Assembly (NCBI GenBank): GCA_036504895.1
Contig: DASXUJ010000048.1
Span: 1 to 64,000, forward strand
Reading direction: 5' to 3'
From: Syntrophorhabdaceae bacterium
GTDB lineage: Bacteria > Desulfobacterota > Syntrophorhabdia > Syntrophorhabdales > Syntrophorhabdaceae
DNA: 64,000 nt
A program made the translations under genes and the position numbers. Every line of letters begins with the position of its first letter. The stretch's first letter is position 1. The notes beneath the pieces were generated by a model that saw only the letters and a program-made list of their open reading frames with translations, was not told where the DNA came from and made no database searches. This document shows positions 53,787-61,234 of the stretch, piece by piece.

Positions 53787-54797
53787 TCAGCCTTGCCTTT
53801 TTCGTGCCGCCCTTACCTTGACCAGTTCGGCCGCAATGCTCACGGCGATCTCCTGCGGTGTTTCCCCATCGATATCGAGACCGATGGGGGCATGAACATT
53901 TTCGAACAACCGCGGGTCCACGCCGCGACCCGCCAGGTGGTCGTAGATTATCTTCGTCTTACGCCTGCTGCCTATCATGCCCACGTATGCCGAAGGCTGG
54001 GCGAGGACCGATTCGAGCACTTCCGCATCGTTCTTGTGGCCTCTCGTGACGATGACATGGTAATCCTCCGGCGTCCGCTCGAGGTTTCTCAAGACCTCGT
54101 CAAAAAATCCGGCGATCACGCGTTCGGCTTCGGGAAAACGATCCCTGTTGGCAAAGGACATACGGTCGTCGATCACCGTGATGTCGAAATCGACCATTGC
54201 GGCAATCCTGGAGATGAATTGGGATATATGACCGGCGCCGTACAGATAGAGGCGGGGCTTGGGATTGATCGGCTCCACAAGGAAGCCGGCCTTCACCAGG
54301 GTTTTCCGCTCTCCAAAGGAGCCGCCGGTCACCTCATGGGGAAGGGCCTTCGGGTCGCCGCCCCACACTTCACCGTCTTCAGCTTGGACCATTTTGAAGA
54401 ACCGTCCGTCGCCGACAGCCGTGATGATCCGGGCCCTTCGTCCTGATGTCACGCATGACCGGATCGCCGTATAGAGGTCCCTATGGACGGGAAGGACGGG
54501 CTCCAGGAAAATATCCACATTGCCCCCGCAGATCATCCCCTCTTCGGCCACTTCCGTTCCCGTCATGGTATAGTGAATTACTTTGGTGTCCCTGCCTCCC
54601 ATGAGCCACCTGGCTTCCTTCGTCGCCTCGGCCTCCACGCAGCCTCCCCCGATAGTACCGTGAAGCCGGAAGTCTTCTCCCAAAAAAACCTTGGCCCCCG
54701 ATCCTTGCGGAGTCGCCCCCAGTTTTCTTATGATCGTTGCGAGAACGCCGCCACGACCTTCTCCCAGGTACTGCTCGATTACGTCATATAGGTTCAA
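53787..54797 (-). CDS. xdhC: XdhC/CoxI family molybdenum-cofactor maturation protein
   Basis: The 336-residue protein has an N-terminal XdhC/CoxI domain (VLATIIRKLGATPQGSGAKV, GTIGGGCVEAEA, EGMICGGNVDIFLEP) and a C-terminal Rossmann domain (RLYLYGAGHISQF, VGMIGSRRKTKIIYDHL, APIGLDIDGETPQEIAVSI). XdhC binds the cofactor and presents it in sulfurated form to molybdenum hydroxylases. The start is TTG 54797, set by AAGGAG seven bases upstream. It has its own promoter and probably serves the hydroxylase at 45.5-49.2 kb. Confidence 0.92.
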   Translation of the reverse strand: MNLYDVIEQYLGEGRGGVLATIIRKLGATPQGSGAKVFLGEDFRLHGTIGGGCVEAEATKEARWLMGGRDTKVIHYTMTGTEVAEEGMICGGNVDIFLEPVLPVHRDLYTAIRSCVTSGRRARIITAVGDGRFFKMVQAEDGEVWGGDPKALPHEVTGGSFGERKTLVKAGFLVEPINPKPRLYLYGAGHISQFISRIAAMVDFDITVIDDRMSFANRDRFPEAERVIAGFFDEVLRNLERTPEDYHVIVTRGHKNDAEVLESVLAQPSAYVGMIGSRRKTKIIYDHLAGRGVDPRLFENVHAPIGLDIDGETPQEIAVSIAAELVKVRAARKRQG

Positions 54798-54862
54798 AGC
54801 GGTTCTCCTTTTCCCGTCTCACGCAAGTCCGGAATGGAAGGCTTTCCATTTCACCGGGTTTT

Positions 54863-54891
54863 AATATATCAATTCAAATATATATTGTCAA
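54863..54891 (-). promoter_or_regulatory. Sigma-70-type promoter of xdhC
   Basis: On the minus strand TTGACA (54886-54891), 17-base spacer, TATATT (54863-54868). Predicted leader of about 55-60 bases. Confidence 0.75.
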
Positions 54892-54995
54892 CTTAGTCTA
54901 TGATGGTACTAGAGTATATACTCCCCCCCACAAAGATTGCCCAGCTGTTTCACTTTTGCACCGGGATCATCATGTTTTACCGGAGAGAGGAGATT

Positions 54996-55241
54996 ATGAC
55001 CGTCCTGACGGTAAACGGAAAGACAGCAGTAATAAAAGCAAGTCCGGACACCCCCTTGCTCTACGTCCTTCGAAATGACCTCGGGCCGAAGGGGCCAAAA
55101 TTAGGCTGCGGCCTTGGCCAATGCGGGGCGTGCATGGTTCTTATGGGTGGCTCCGCGATCGCCTCGTGCGTTTGCGGGAGGCGCCTCTCGTGCTATGGGA
55201 GCGGAAGGGACTACCCCCGCAGCGCGCCCGTCCCCCCACTT
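54996..55241 (+). pseudogene. Truncated Fe-S subunit of an isoquinoline 1-oxidoreductase-like enzyme
   Basis: GAGAGGAG precedes ATG 54996. Residues 1-59 (TVLTVNGKTAVIKASPDTP, LLYVLRNDLGPKGPKLGC, GLGQCGACMVL) are the first [2Fe-2S] domain of an IorA/CoxS-type subunit, with all four ligands C38, C43, C46 and C58. After SCV the frame no longer matches the family (CGRRLSCYGSG). A neighbouring frame reads AMGAEGTTP, which fits the expected next segment, so there is a frameshift there. The second [2Fe-2S] domain is gone; the sequence runs into the end of the convergent HPP gene. A large-subunit partner is absent nearby. Confidence 0.7.
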
Positions 55242-55793
55242 CTACTCTTCCCACCCTCCCCAGAACATCGCAGGCGGTGATTTCTCCAGCCACTTTACCG
55301 GATAGCGATTCATGCCGGGCAGGATGCGGCTCCAAAAGGTCGCTACTGAGAAGATGATGAGGATGCCCAGGCCCACGGGCTGCCAGAGGGCCAAGAAGCC
55401 GGCGTGGTTGTGGACCATTATGAGGGCGTTGGCTCCTGCGGGAGGGTGCAATGTTTTCGTCGCCAGCATGAAGATGAGGGAGAGGGCCACGGCGAGCATG
55501 GATACCCATAGGGCATCTCCGCAGATTTGATAGCAGAGAATGCCGATGAGGGCGCTGCTCAGGTGGCCGCCGAAGAAGGCCCTGGGCTGGACTGCGGGGG
55601 CGCGGGTGAGGCCGAAGAGGAATATGGTTGAGCCGCCGAGGGACGCTAAAAGAAAGGGCGAGGCGGGCAGGCCGGTGAATTTGAGCGCCAGGCCGATGGC
55701 GATGGCGGCCCCTGCCACGCACCAGGCGAGCCTTCCCGCATTTTGCCAGATATGATGCAGCTTTTTTTGGTGTTTATCCTTCTCTTTCATCAT
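55242..55793 (-). CDS. HPP family membrane protein
   Basis: The 183-residue protein has four to five membrane helices. Family motifs are FLLASLGGSTIFLFGL, QPRAFFGGHLSSALIG and TKTLHPPAGANALIM, the last containing the HPP signature. HPP proteins are thought to take part in anion (nitrite) transport in organelles; bacterial roles are unclear. ATG 55793 has AGGAG twelve bases upstream; ATG 55832 has no ribosome site. The stop lies against the truncated Fe-S gene. Confidence 0.85.
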   Translation of the reverse strand: MMKEKDKHQKKLHHIWQNAGRLAWCVAGAAIAIGLALKFTGLPASPFLLASLGGSTIFLFGLTRAPAVQPRAFFGGHLSSALIGILCYQICGDALWVSMLAVALSLIFMLATKTLHPPAGANALIMVHNHAGFLALWQPVGLGILIIFSVATFWSRILPGMNRYPVKWLEKSPPAMFWGGWEE

Positions 55794-55891
55794 CGTGAGG
55801 CTAATCTCCTGCCCATTACATATTGAGTTCATTTTGTGGGGCGCGACGTACGACTTTCTTTTCTATGACCCGTCCGACGACAGGAGACAAA

Positions 55892-55926
55892 GGGGGCGGC
55901 CCATGTCGCCCTGATGGGCCGCCCCC
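55892..55926 (-). terminator. Strong hairpin terminator after the TRAP binding protein
   Basis: A 13-bp perfect stem (GGGGGCGGCCCAT and its complement) with a nine-base loop. On the minus strand it is followed by TTTGTC, a modest T-run. It lies 50 bases after the stop of dctP. Confidence 0.7.
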
Positions 55927-55977
55927 GTTTGCTCTCCCCCCGGCTTCAGGGCGCATCTATCGGTTGTCCTTTTTCCC

Positions 55978-57003
55978 TCACTTCTGATGCGTCCTAAGAT
56001 AGTCTTTACAGTATCCCAGGGCTTCCTCGCCGGGAAGGTTCTTTGCCTTCATCGATTTCACGTAGTCATCGATCATGGGGGCAACCTTCGAGGCCCACTT
56101 GGCATCTTCTTCTTTCGTAAGGGCGATGAATTTAATGCCCTTGCCCTGGGCGTAAACCCTGCCGTCCTTATCCATCTGGTCCCAGAGCTGGCCGGTCTTC
56201 TCTGCCCATTCCGCATTGATCTGGGTAATGATGTTCTGGATGTCCGGGGGAAGGCTCGCCCACTTGCTCTTGTTCATGATGCAGAAGCCCGCGGTGGTGT
56301 AGGCGGAGCCGTAATTCTCGGTGGTGAACTTGGTCCAATCGGCGAGCTTCCATTGCTGCAGCCCTTCCACGGGGATGAGGATGCCCTCGACCACTCCTGT
56401 CCTCATGGCGTCATAGGCCTCCGCGATCGGCATTCCGACCGGGGCGCCTCCCAATACCTGGACGATCTTCGCGCTCAATCCCGTGGAACGGATTTTCATG
56501 CCTTTCATGTCTTCGAGCTTATTGACCGGCTTCTTGGTCATGAGGATGCCGGGCCCGTGGGCGTGGAGGTACATGACCTTCGTATCGTCCATCTCTTTCG
56601 GTTTGAACTTCTTATAGAAATCATTGACGAGCTTTGTCGCCACGTAGCCGCTCTTATATCCCAGAGGGAGGTCGATCACTTCGAGGAGGGGGAACCTTCC
56701 TCTCGTGTAGCTCAGGAACGACCAGCCGACATCCGCAATCCCCTTGTTGACCGCGTCATAGATAAGGGGCGCGGGCGCCAGGGTGCCGCTCGAATAGAAG
56801 GAGACCTTTACCCTGTTGTTGGTCCTCTTCTCCACTTCTTTGCACCACTGTTCCGCAAGTTGGGCCTGGCGGGTCGAGATCGGCATGAAATGGGCGTAGT
56901 TGAGGGTGATCACCTTCTCCTGGGCCGGCGCCGGCGTGGGCAAAAAAGAAATTCCGAAGAGTATCATCAGAGCGAAACCGTAGATTAATCCGTAACGTCT
57001 CAT
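55978..57003 (-). CDS. TRAP transporter substrate-binding protein, DctP family
   Basis: The 341-residue periplasmic protein has a signal peptide (RRYGLIYGFALMILFGISFL, cut near APA-QE) and the DctP fold: ITLNYAHFMPISTRQAQLAE, MKIRSTGLSAKIVQVLGGAP (the Arg that binds the substrate carboxylate), VEGILIPVEGLQQWKLAD and FCIMNKSKWASLPPDIQ. ATG 57003 is preferred (GGGGG six bases upstream) over ATG 57009. No DctQ or DctM membrane genes are adjacent, so it is an orphan. It follows the FadR regulator gene on the same strand. Confidence 0.93.
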   Translation of the reverse strand: MRRYGLIYGFALMILFGISFLPTPAPAQEKVITLNYAHFMPISTRQAQLAEQWCKEVEKRTNNRVKVSFYSSGTLAPAPLIYDAVNKGIADVGWSFLSYTRGRFPLLEVIDLPLGYKSGYVATKLVNDFYKKFKPKEMDDTKVMYLHAHGPGILMTKKPVNKLEDMKGMKIRSTGLSAKIVQVLGGAPVGMPIAEAYDAMRTGVVEGILIPVEGLQQWKLADWTKFTTENYGSAYTTAGFCIMNKSKWASLPPDIQNIITQINAEWAEKTGQLWDQMDKDGRVYAQGKGIKFIALTKEEDAKWASKVAPMIDDYVKSMKAKNLPGEEALGYCKDYLRTHQK

Positions 57004-57049
57004 ACACATCCCCCTTTGTTCGATTTAAAAGAAGATGGCTCACATGGAG

Positions 57050-57202
57050 TCATCGGTCTCTTCCTGAATGGATTCGCCTGGGTCCGTGGGCCCCGGGACG
57101 GGAGATAGAATCACTCGGGATCTCGACCGAGCCGTCCCTGCCGAGAAATACGGGCGCTGCCTGGATCGCCGCTGCTTTGGACTTCGGAAGAAGATCACCC
57201 AT
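57050..57202 (-). pseudogene. Truncated nitrilase (carbon-nitrogen hydrolase) gene
   Basis: ATG 57202, preceded by AGAGGAG, opens 50 codons. The first 28 residues (GDLLPKSKAAAIQAAPVF, LGRDGSVEI) match the first strand of nitrilases, where KxAAVQAAPVF is conserved. After about residue 28 the text (PSDSISRPGAHG) no longer fits and stops at 57050. The catalytic Glu, Lys and Cys are all missing. It lies between the FadR gene and dctP, so the operon probably once encoded a nitrilase removed by deletion. Confidence 0.6.
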
Positions 57203-57232
57203 CGAATGCTCCTCTATCTATGTTTTCCTGTG

Positions 57233-57973
57233 TCAGAGTTTTTCGGCTTCCCTCTCCATCGTCTTCCTCAGGGTCTCTTTGAGATAAAGCATATCCTTTT
57301 TGAACAGGTTCTTTACCGCGGCGGTCTTGCCCCGGGCCATCAGCTCTATGGTCTCTCGATGGATGCGGGAGAGCTCCTGCTCGAATTCGAGATCGAGGAA
57401 GTTGAAAGCCGTCTCCGCGAGGATCTCGAGGAGGGACTTGGTGAAGGTCGAGAGGATGGGATTGCGGGTAATACCGGCAACGATCACATGGAATTCGAAA
57501 TTTCTGTTTTTTAGGTATACGGGGTCCTGAAAGTGGTCCTCCACGTCTATATAGAGGTCGCGAAGCCTTTGGATATCGTCCCCGGTGGCGTTTCTGGTGG
57601 CCTCGGCCATCACGAAGGGCTCGAACTGCATGCGGACGTCGAAGATATGGTCGATCGTGATGTCGCCGTTCTCGGCGAGGTTCTTCCAGAGAACGCTGAT
57701 GGGCTTGTGGAAGACGTTGCTTACGAAAATGCCGCCCTTCGGCCCCTTCTTTACGTCGACATAACCCGTTGCCTCGAGGAGTCTCAGGGCCTCCCTCAGC
57801 ACCGAGCGGCTCACCTTGAGGTCGTCGGCGAGCTGTCTTTCACCCGGGAGCCTCGAGCCTATCTTGATCTCGTCCTTGATGATCTTCCGCTGGATCATTT
57901 GGGCGACCTGCTCCGAAAACCTCTTTGTCTCGAATTGCTGGAAGGGCGTCTCCGGCATGGTATCCCGGCCCAT
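57233..57973 (-). CDS. FadR/GntR-family transcriptional regulator with FCD domain
   Basis: The 246-residue protein has an N-terminal winged helix (GSRLPGERQLADDLKVSRSV, LREALRLLEATGYVDV, KGPKGGIFV) and a C-terminal FCD all-helical ligand domain (FDVRMQFEPFVMAEATRNAT, FEFHVIVAGITRNPILSTF, HRETIELMARG). ATG 57973 lies one base after the stop of the rdhA-like gene, so the two are translationally coupled; the frame extends upstream inside that gene but without a start signal. It most likely binds the palindrome at 59148-59170 in front of its own operon. Confidence 0.9.
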   Translation of the reverse strand: MGRDTMPETPFQQFETKRFSEQVAQMIQRKIIKDEIKIGSRLPGERQLADDLKVSRSVLREALRLLEATGYVDVKKGPKGGIFVSNVFHKPISVLWKNLAENGDITIDHIFDVRMQFEPFVMAEATRNATGDDIQRLRDLYIDVEDHFQDPVYLKNRNFEFHVIVAGITRNPILSTFTKSLLEILAETAFNFLDLEFEQELSRIHRETIELMARGKTAAVKNLFKKDMLYLKETLRKTMEREAEKL

Positions 57974-57974
57974 C

Positions 57975-59129
57975 CTATCTGTCCTCGGGGACCTGCAGCT
58001 TTCCGTCCACGTCTTCGAGGTCCAGCCACCACTTTGTGCGGTAGTCCGGTTTTCCATATCCTAAGAGGTCGTCTCCCATAATGGCGACACTCCTCGCGAG
58101 GGCCGAGTTTCTCATGGCCCACCCGACTGCCCTGTGAAGGGGCGTATAGGGTTTATTCCAGGGGCAGACGGTGAGGCAGGTGCCGCAGCAGGAGCCTTTC
58201 TGGTTTCCCACCCGCATGGAGGTGCACTTCTTCACGTCCGTAGGCCACTTCTCGTAGCCGTTATGCATCTCCTTGCCCCCGTCGCTCAAGGCCCCGGACG
58301 GGCACTCGCGGGCGCATTTCTTGCACTTGGAGCAGAAGTCCTGGAGTCCGAAATCGATGGGTTTGTCAGGCACGAGGGGCAGGTCCGTGGTCACCACCGC
58401 CGCCTTGAAGCGCGGCCCCAGAAAGGGGTTTACCACGCAGTCTCCGATCCTGCTCATCTCTCCCAAGCCCGCCCAGAGGAGGATTGGGGGGACCACGACC
58501 CGGTAATTGGGCGCGTGGTGGGCTTCGGCAGGATAACCGAGGCGTCTGATATAGTCGGCGAGGATATTAGCGATAAAGCCGGAAGTAGCATAGGCGAGCA
58601 TGCTCATGGAGCCGCTGATCCAGTCGTGTCCCGAGGTCGCCTCCGCGGTCCTCCAGTCCTGGTCCACGAGGATGGCGATTGCATATTTATGGGGGAGGTC
58701 GACCGGCTTCTCACCTGCATCCAGGTTGAACATCTCTATTGTTTTCGAATAGACCGCGTAGGGCGGGAGCGCACAGACACCCACCTGGTCGGCCCTCAGG
58801 AAATAGGCGGTCTCCTTGATATGGCGGGTGAGCGCCTCCGGGTCGCGGGGAAGGGGCGCCTTGTCAGAGGCGATCGGTCCGTTCTGAAAAGGTATCATAT
58901 TGGTCCTGATGGTCGATAAGGCGTTGCCCAGGGGCTGCTTGCGTATGAACCGCCTGAACTCCCTTTCGAGGACGGGGCCATAATCTCCCGTTGCCGCCTT
59001 GATAAAACCCGCATCCCTTTCCCGGACCCTCTCCACCTTGTCATCGTTGATGAGAGTAGTGGGCCGTTCGACTCTCTTCAATGTATGGACCGGGAAGGGT
59101 TCCGCATCTATATGGGTATATCCTTTCAT
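57975..59129 (-). CDS. Reductive dehalogenase-like corrinoid/Fe-S protein, cytoplasmic and short
   Basis: The 384-residue protein has an RdhA-type core: AYATSGFIANILADYIRRLG near 179, LLWAGLGEMSRIGDCVVNP, VVTTDLPLVPDKPIDFGL, then C266, C269, C272, C276 (CSKCKKCARECP) and C302 plus C315, C318, C322 (spacing 12-2-3), the two [4Fe-4S] clusters of RdhA. There is no Tat signal, and no membrane-anchor gene rdhB nearby. It is shorter than respiratory RdhA (about 450-500) and lacks the reductase fusion of catabolic ones. Function may be dehalogenation, or another corrinoid reduction (QueG-like enzymes are related). AAGGAGATTTGCC precedes the ATG. Confidence 0.8.
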   Translation of the reverse strand: MKGYTHIDAEPFPVHTLKRVERPTTLINDDKVERVRERDAGFIKAATGDYGPVLEREFRRFIRKQPLGNALSTIRTNMIPFQNGPIASDKAPLPRDPEALTRHIKETAYFLRADQVGVCALPPYAVYSKTIEMFNLDAGEKPVDLPHKYAIAILVDQDWRTAEATSGHDWISGSMSMLAYATSGFIANILADYIRRLGYPAEAHHAPNYRVVVPPILLWAGLGEMSRIGDCVVNPFLGPRFKAAVVTTDLPLVPDKPIDFGLQDFCSKCKKCARECPSGALSDGGKEMHNGYEKWPTDVKKCTSMRVGNQKGSCCGTCLTVCPWNKPYTPLHRAVGWAMRNSALARSVAIMGDDLLGYGKPDYRTKWWLDLEDVDGKLQVPEDR

Positions 59130-59147
59130 GGCAAATCTCCTTAAAAA

Positions 59148-59170
59148 ATATATAGGTCAGACCTATATAT
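59148..59170. promoter_or_regulatory. Palindromic operator of the rdhA-like/fadR operon
   Basis: An 11-base arm (ending TATATAGGTC), central A, and its exact complement (GACCTATATA): a perfect 23-base palindrome. The core GGTCAGACC matches the GGTC-n-GACC core bound by FadR/LldR-type regulators. It lies just upstream of the ribosome site of the first gene and just downstream of the promoter, so binding should block transcription. Confidence 0.8.
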
Positions 59171-59172
59171 AC

Positions 59173-59201
59173 TATTTAGAAGAATGGGATTAATTTGTCA
59201 A
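59173..59201 (-). promoter_or_regulatory. Promoter of the rdhA-like/fadR operon
   Basis: On the minus strand TTGACA (59196-59201), 17-base spacer, TAAATA (59173-59178), directly followed by the palindromic operator. Confidence 0.6.
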
Positions 59202-59229
59202 GAGAAAAATTAAAGATGCGAAAAGGGGG

Positions 59230-59922
59230 CTATTTCGCCTTGCCGCCGTCGGGTTTATAGAATACGTGACGGCCGATGGCGGCGGTCCTGATATATTTCT
59301 GCGACCAGGGAGGTTTAGATCCTTTGCCATGAAAATAGAGGGCACCCCCGGTCTCGTCCTTCAACTCCCGGTTGAGGGTCTTGCGGGCCACCTCTTTCGC
59401 AACCGCGTAGGATTCCTGGTCCTGGGCCGTGTCCGGCTGACCGTCGCACCACCAGGAGAACTGGCAGGCGCCCTTTTCGCGCCCCTCCTTGACGACCCCG
59501 CAGACCGTGTCCGGAAAGCCCTCGTGTCCCACCCGGTTCATGACCACATAGGCGATGGCCCTCATATCGGCCTCGGTCGAGCTCCTCGCCTCCCAGTAGA
59601 TCGTGCGGGCAAGACAGGTGATGGCGTCTTCCAGGGGCTCTTTACCCTTGGGATCGACCGCCTGGGCTTCCGCCTCCTTGATGGCAAGGCCGGGAGGCGG
59701 CGGCGCTTTCACTCCTTCGGAGGAGGTCTCCTCGATACGGGCAGCCTTGGTTTTGGCTGCCTTCTCTTTTTGCACCTCTTCGCCGCCGCCCCCGTTGGCA
59801 GGGCATGAGAATAAGGCGAGACAGATCGCGACGAGAACCAGGGAGACGGGAATGGAGCGCGCTTCGCCGCCCGCCCCCGGCCCCTTTCCTCTCGTGAATA
59901 TGAGCCGACCTATCGTCGCCAT
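59230..59922 (-). CDS. Cell-wall hydrolase, SleB/CwlJ type
   Basis: About 230 residues. A hydrophobic segment (SIPVSLVLVAICLALFSCPA, near 23-42) ends in LFSC, a possible lipobox, so it is exported, perhaps as a lipoprotein. A low-complexity Lys/Ala/Glu/Pro linker runs to about 95. The Hydrolase_2 domain follows: ARTIYWEARSSTEADMRAIA (catalytic Glu), VVMNRVGHEGFPDTVCGVV, FSWWCDGQPD and GALYFHGKGSKPPW. Such enzymes cut peptidoglycan glycan strands. ATG 59922 has GAGGAG seven bases upstream; the frame extends to a GTG at 59955. Confidence 0.85.
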   Translation of the reverse strand: MATIGRLIFTRGKGPGAGGEARSIPVSLVLVAICLALFSCPANGGGGEEVQKEKAAKTKAARIEETSSEGVKAPPPPGLAIKEAEAQAVDPKGKEPLEDAITCLARTIYWEARSSTEADMRAIAYVVMNRVGHEGFPDTVCGVVKEGREKGACQFSWWCDGQPDTAQDQESYAVAKEVARKTLNRELKDETGGALYFHGKGSKPPWSQKYIRTAAIGRHVFYKPDGGKAK

Positions 59923-60170
59923 GGCCAGGCTCCTCAATCGGACCCTCCTTTTCACGCTCGCCCACTCCTTCGCCTGTTGTTCCCGGTCGCCTTTATCCGG
60001 CTATCGAATATATTCACCCCCGATGCCGAAGGCAAGCCCTACGCCCGGTTGACAAGGGATGGACCACGCCTTATTACAATAAAATGAAGCACGTGCCGGC
60101 GGATGGCGAGACGATACAAATCGTGGAGCAGGCGCCTATGAGCCTGTCATAATCCATACAGGCGGATTCC

Positions 60171-60989
60171 ATGAATGAGGACAAGACCCATACCCGCACC
60201 GGGACCGGAGACAGAAAGCTCGGGGACGAGTGGCTCGACTGGGACGGAGGGACCGACCACGGAGAGAAGGGAGTCGACGAGAGGATAAACACGTTCCTCA
60301 TCCTCGCCGCATCCGCTCTTTTCGTCTTCATCGTCTTTCTCGCCCTCGGGTGGTACCTCGCAAAACCCCGGTTCGACCAGGCGAGCCCCCTTCTCGCGTA
60401 CCTCGTGGGATCGTTCCTTCTTACGCTTATTGCCGCCTTTCTCCTTATTGCCATTATCGAGGCCGCACTCCTCCTCCAGTTCAAACGGTCCTTTATCCCT
60501 TACGGAATAGAGGAAAAGCTCCTCCTCACCCTTCTGCCCAAGAGCATATGGCTCGGTACGAAGCTCGGCGTCCACAGGGACAGAATAGGCAGTTCCTTTA
60601 TCAAGGCCCATAACCTGCTCCTGAAAAGCCATGCCCGAGAAGTGAAGACCGACGCCCTGCTCATCCTCCTGCCCCGGTGCCTGAAAAAAGAGGCGCGGCA
60701 GCAGGTGGCGGCGAGGGTAAACGGAAGGGCAGCTCAAATCGTGACCGTTGCAGGAGGTGAAGAGGCGAGAAAGGCGATCAGGCAGTACAGGCCCTCCCTG
60801 ATCCTTGCCGTTGCCTGCGAGAGGGACCTTCTGAGCGGGATTAAAGACGTGGCGGAGAAGATACACGTCCTCGCCATTCCGAACGAGAGGCCTGAAGGGC
60901 CCTGCAAGAATACCCATCTGCGGCTCGATACCCTCGACGAGGCCTTCAGCTTTATCGCGGCGAGGGAAAAAGGACCAGGAAGGGTGTAA
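60171..60989 (+). CDS. DUF116 family membrane protein
   Basis: The 272-residue protein has an acidic N-terminus, then two membrane helices (FLILAASALFVFIVFLALGW and LAYLVGSFLLTLIAAFLLI), then the soluble DUF116 part: DALLILLPRCLKKEARQQ, AQIVTVAGGEEARKAI, PSLILAVACERDLLSGIKDV and IHVLAIPNERPEGPC. The family carries conserved cysteines (here in PRCL, ACERD and GPCKN) and probably binds metal or a cofactor; function unknown. Confidence 0.85.
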   Translation: MNEDKTHTRTGTGDRKLGDEWLDWDGGTDHGEKGVDERINTFLILAASALFVFIVFLALGWYLAKPRFDQASPLLAYLVGSFLLTLIAAFLLIAIIEAALLLQFKRSFIPYGIEEKLLLTLLPKSIWLGTKLGVHRDRIGSSFIKAHNLLLKSHAREVKTDALLILLPRCLKKEARQQVAARVNGRAAQIVTVAGGEEARKAIRQYRPSLILAVACERDLLSGIKDVAEKIHVLAIPNERPEGPCKNTHLRLDTLDEAFSFIAAREKGPGRV

Positions 60990-61040
60990 TCCGACGATAC
61001 GCAGTGTAGCGCCTAAGAAATCCGACTAAGGAGGATACAC

Positions 61041-61187
61041 ATGCCACACATGGCATTCACGGCCATCCATTCATCCGTTATTGCACTGATCGCAGGAATT
61101 CTCATCCTTATCATGCCAAGGCTGCTCAATTACATTGTGGCGATTTACCTGATCATCGTCGGTCTCCTGGGGATTTTCGGCAGGTAA
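61041..61187 (+). CDS. DUF3096-type tiny membrane protein
   Basis: The 48-residue protein, two hydrophobic helices: AIHSSVIALIAGILILIMP and LLNYIVAIYLIIVGLLGIF. This is the usual DUF3096 form (a P-R-L-L-N-Y turn between helices). AAGGAGGATACAC precedes the ATG. Function unknown. Confidence 0.85.
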   Translation: MPHMAFTAIHSSVIALIAGILILIMPRLLNYIVAIYLIIVGLLGIFGR

Positions 61188-61234
61188 GCCGGTCTTCCTT
61201 CGTCTTTTCCCGAATCAGTGCCTATATTTCATGT

